This document shows, piece by piece, positions 42,715-45,881 of a DNA stretch of 45,881 nucleotides. Made by a program: the position numbers and the translations under genes. The notes beneath the pieces are model-generated. The model saw only the letters and a program-made list of their open reading frames with translations. It did no database searches and was not told the DNA's origin. The first letter of the stretch is position 1. Every line of letters starts with the position of its first letter. The stretch covers positions 90,593-136,473 of the forward strand of contig NW_003314374.1 of NCBI RefSeq assembly GCF_000143415.4. The letters run 5' to 3'. Source of the stretch: Selaginella moellendorffii. Lineage: Eukaryota; Streptophyta; Lycopodiopsida; Selaginellales; Selaginellaceae.

Positions 42715-43876
42715 TGTAATGCATGTGGTTTTGACCTTTTATCCTATGGTGATTTACCATAGGATAACACTACGAAGCAGAACCTAAACCCTTTATGTGC
42801 CACGTGACAGATGCCATGTGTCACATGCCATGTGTCCATAGGACAGTGGTGTGGAACCCGAGTTTCAAGGCCTTGGGCCACTGAACGAAGGAATGGTGCC
42901 AAACCCCCAAGCATGGAGCCAAGGACTGATGGAACCAGACCATGGAGCAACTCTCGAGCATACAGCCCAAGAAGTGAAGGGACAGAAGCCCGAAGTGACT
43001 TGGAACAGTCCTAAAGCAACCAGCATCCCAATGCCAGGACTAGCACGCAAAACGGAGCCAAATGGAGTCTGGCGCTATTTCAGCATACCGGTGGCCTAAC
43101 ACGAGGACATGGGTACTCCACCAGCTAGCATGGAATGGAGCTTGGGCTTAGACCCAAGTTAGATGCAGAAAAAGGATAAGCACACAAACGGGAGTTAAAC
43201 TATGCCTCAGGTTGGTTGGCCATGCCCGACCTACCCACTATCCCTACTATACATTTGGAACCCCCCACAACCCCGCCCCCCCTCCCCCCCCTTGAAGAAC
43301 ACATGCTTTGGGCTTTCACCCCAAGCCTCCTTTAGTATCAGGAGTTGGTCTCTGGGACAAGCTTGAAATTTACTAAATATGGAATGGCGCTAGATTGCGA
43401 ATTTGGATATGGGATGAACACCATTGTGTTCAAGCCGATCTTTACATTCCGTAGATATGCCAAATGAGCAAATTTGGATAGTTTCTATAAATAGCATGTG
43501 GGACCGAAATGAGACTAACACAAAGGACATGATAGCGAGGGTGTTTAGCAGACATAGTAAGCTATCATGTAGCGATATTGAGGGACCAAGCTCAATATCA
43601 CAGGGGTTCTTGATATTAGCAAGTGCAAGCCAATGACTCAAGTTTCTCAAACCAGGCCAAGTATGCTCAGCAAGAAACACATAGGGTTCCTACCTTATGT
43701 TTATCCAATCTAAGTGCATGATCATTGACTAGTTTCTCAACTAGCTCAAGTGGGAAACTGATAACAGGTCTAACAATACTGACCTCCTGCTCTCAGGTAG
43801 GACTTCATGATGGCAAGTTTATCCGAAAGGACTAGCCGATAGGTAATTTTCGATACCCAAAGTCACATTCGCGACA
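42715..43876 (-). mobile_element. Family A LTR, full length (1162 bp)
   Basis: On the minus strand it starts TGTCGCGAATGTGAC at 43876 and ends GCATTACA at 42715. The polypurine tract lies at 43877-43890, so it is the 3' LTR of a minus-strand element that leaves the window on the right. It has a perfect terminal hairpin (42739-42749 with 42757-42767), a G-rich run on the LTR sense strand (43261-43291) and the 100-bp module (43424-43523). Confidence 0.88.
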
Positions 43877-45881
43877 CTCTCCCCTCCTAGGGAAAATTGA
43901 CGTCCTCGTTGATGCATACTCAAGTCTAGAATACTGCCAAAGAAACAACTCCAAAAAGTTTATGGTACCCACACTATGTGAGAAATGCACCGACTTAAAT
44001 GAGTTAGGAGGCAACCTCTTTGTCTAACACAGATGCGCTACCCACTTAGACACCTTCCGACCATCGCTGACAAGGAAATGACCAACAGAGTCAGCCACCC
44101 TTGCTACTTTGGGAGTTACCCAGCTAACAAAAGTGTGATAGAGAGAGAAGCCAGAGGCCCCAACCCTCCTAAGCAAAGAAACCAAACCTGTCGGTAAGGT
44201 TTAAATAAACTACTATCAATAGGCAGTTAGAGTTGTTTACACGGTCACGCCCTTTCAACGGAATAAGGAACATCGACAGAGAGGCGGGTTATGTGACCAG
44301 TCGACAGTAGCTACCCCATGACTAAAGATTTCACCATACACATGAAGTGCTGAAGCCAGTCTGCCTATACTGGCCCAAAGTCAAGATTAATATATGGACA
44401 TTATCAAAGTCATAGACAATGATATCGTAGAGATTTAATTATCAGTGAATAAAGCTTAGATTAGAACACAAAAGTATTCTAAATAAGTTATTATTTGATA
44501 AACTAGTATTACAGTATAGGAACCACCAAGATCACTATCATTGGAAAACATAGAATTCACCATCCAACAAAATTCAATACCAAGTATATCATCAAGTAAA
44601 CTCAATGATAAAACTTAACAACTGAAGGTTATAAACAGTATGTCAAACAAGTTACCAAAGATAACTCAAAGAACACAAAGTATCATTGATTGACAAGCAT
44701 AATGCTCACGAATGTATCACCCAAACAATCAACATAACTAAATGAATGTGGTAAAACTAACAAACACTTATTCATGCCAACTATTGCACCAATCAATCGG
44801 AATAAATCCCGGTCAATAATACTAAGGAACCAGAGTTGCTCAAGCAAGTGCCAATAACATCTTACTGATGTCTCAAACCCAAGAGACTAATCCAGAGCAA
44901 ACCACAAAAAACATGTGGTATTGCAAAAAGCTATAAGCTATCAAAGAGAACAACTAACCATTATGAAAGATCATCAATTATCCCATTAATGAAGAGATGC
45001 ATAATCATTGTTGAAGAAGGAATTCACCATCTCGAAGAATGGCAAATCATTATATACCAACAATAATCAAGAAAAATCTTCGACAAGGATAATCAATTAT
45101 CCTAGATGATACTCAATCATTATCAATGATTGCTAGATGCAAAAACTAACTTCAACATCAAAGCTAATGAGCTAAAATGCCTTCCCCAACAACTTTGAAC
45201 AAATGGAATAATGAGCATGAAAACTCAAGGAACCAAAAGCTCAAAGAAGCTTATAGCCAAGTCATGTTTAGCAATGATCACGAATCTCACATGAACTAAC
45301 TTCAATGCTAAAGAAGAAAATCATGGTACAACCCACAATATCCTCCTCAACACATCCATAAGCCAAACTTCATAATACTAAAGCTAATGAAGAGTATATC
45401 TGCATCAATCCAAAAGCTAAGCATAACAAAACAATGCTCAACAAGTGATCATCAAACGATCCTCCATGAATCCATCTATAGCAAGACGTAACGCATATCG
45501 TAACAAGCACAAAAGAAATCATCAATGATCAATATATTCCAACTCAAATCCAATAAGGATTTAAATATTCAATATCAATCACTAACTCATCTTCTCATAA
45601 AGCTAGTATAGTTTATGACTAAATCACTTTTTAAGGAAAAGTTAAAGCTCAACCCCTACTAGACAATCTCGTCTAAAACACAACTAACTTAACTTGCCAC
45701 TCAGTTCATTTGAATGTTAAATACATTTGCTACTAGTTAATGCATGAATGCTAATAACACAAAGCCATAGCCAAATCATCAACATTATCTTCATTAAGAA
45801 TATGAGAAACTCATGTCATCCTAAAAGAGAACATCTCATCTCACTTGGGATCTCAACATCATAATGGTCACGATAAAGCAT
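43877..45881 (-). mobile_element. Non-coding internal region of a minus-strand family A element
   Basis: The first ~450 bp (to about 44330) match the 3' untranslated region of the chromovirus copies (33728-34250 and, inverted, 4870-5303). Where the chromodomain and integrase should follow, there is about 1.5 kb of AT-rich sequence with no ORF and no pol homology. This suggests a non-autonomous derivative, or an insertion or deletion at that point; the element continues beyond the window. Confidence 0.6.

Overview
The window looks like a piece of a land-plant nuclear genome, and a lycophyte such as Selaginella is my best guess. This is inferred from many very short introns (about 45-60 nt), compact closely packed genes, two intronless PPR genes and a plant-type FRA1 kinesin. 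No sequence here proves the species. A gene island of about 19 kb (10.8-29.9 kb) with moderate GC sits between two AT-rich arms made almost entirely of decayed, nested transposons.

Left arm (1-10.8 kb): a plus-strand Ty3/gypsy chromovirus (reverse transcriptase, RNase H, integrase, chromodomain, polypurine tract, 3' LTR) full of stop codons and split by a 1583-bp solo LTR of a second family. Next come a truncated opposite-strand LTR with its primer-binding site, then two gag fragments in opposite orientation flanking a dead hAT transposase.

Gene island, in order: a P-class PPR gene (minus); LPXC (minus, 6 exons), whose stop codon lies only 17 nt before the PPR start codon; a FRA1/kinesin-4 gene (plus, 21 exons, 1022 aa), divergent from LPXC; an intronless PLS-type PPR (minus), convergent with the kinesin; a WDR26/GID7-like LisH-CTLH-WD40 gene (plus, 4 exons), divergent from that PPR; a HAD-family hydrolase gene (plus, 6 exons); an unresolved spliced fragment; a small secreted-peptide gene (plus, 3 exons) whose product carries three Asp-Tyr peptide motifs resembling RGF/GLV/CLEL hormones; and a signal-peptide-peptidase-like protease gene (minus, 9 exons). 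Exon structures were built by hand from GT-AG sites and frame continuity. Apart from LPXC and its PPR neighbour the genes do not suggest one shared pathway.

Right arm (29.9-45.9 kb): a decayed gypsy RT/RNase H relic; a minus-strand chromovirus of the same family as the left one but lacking most of its RT; a solo LTR inserted in that element's chromodomain with a perfect 5-bp target duplication; a miniature LTR element (TRIM-like) nested in its 3' LTR; fragments of the second LTR family in inverted arrangement; and two more full-length LTRs, one leading into a long non-coding internal region.

The observations most worth following are the triple-motif peptide precursor, the 17-nt LPXC-PPR junction, the CAG-to-TAG decay signature, a covarying hairpin near the LTR end, and a 100-bp LTR module that changes place and orientation between copies.
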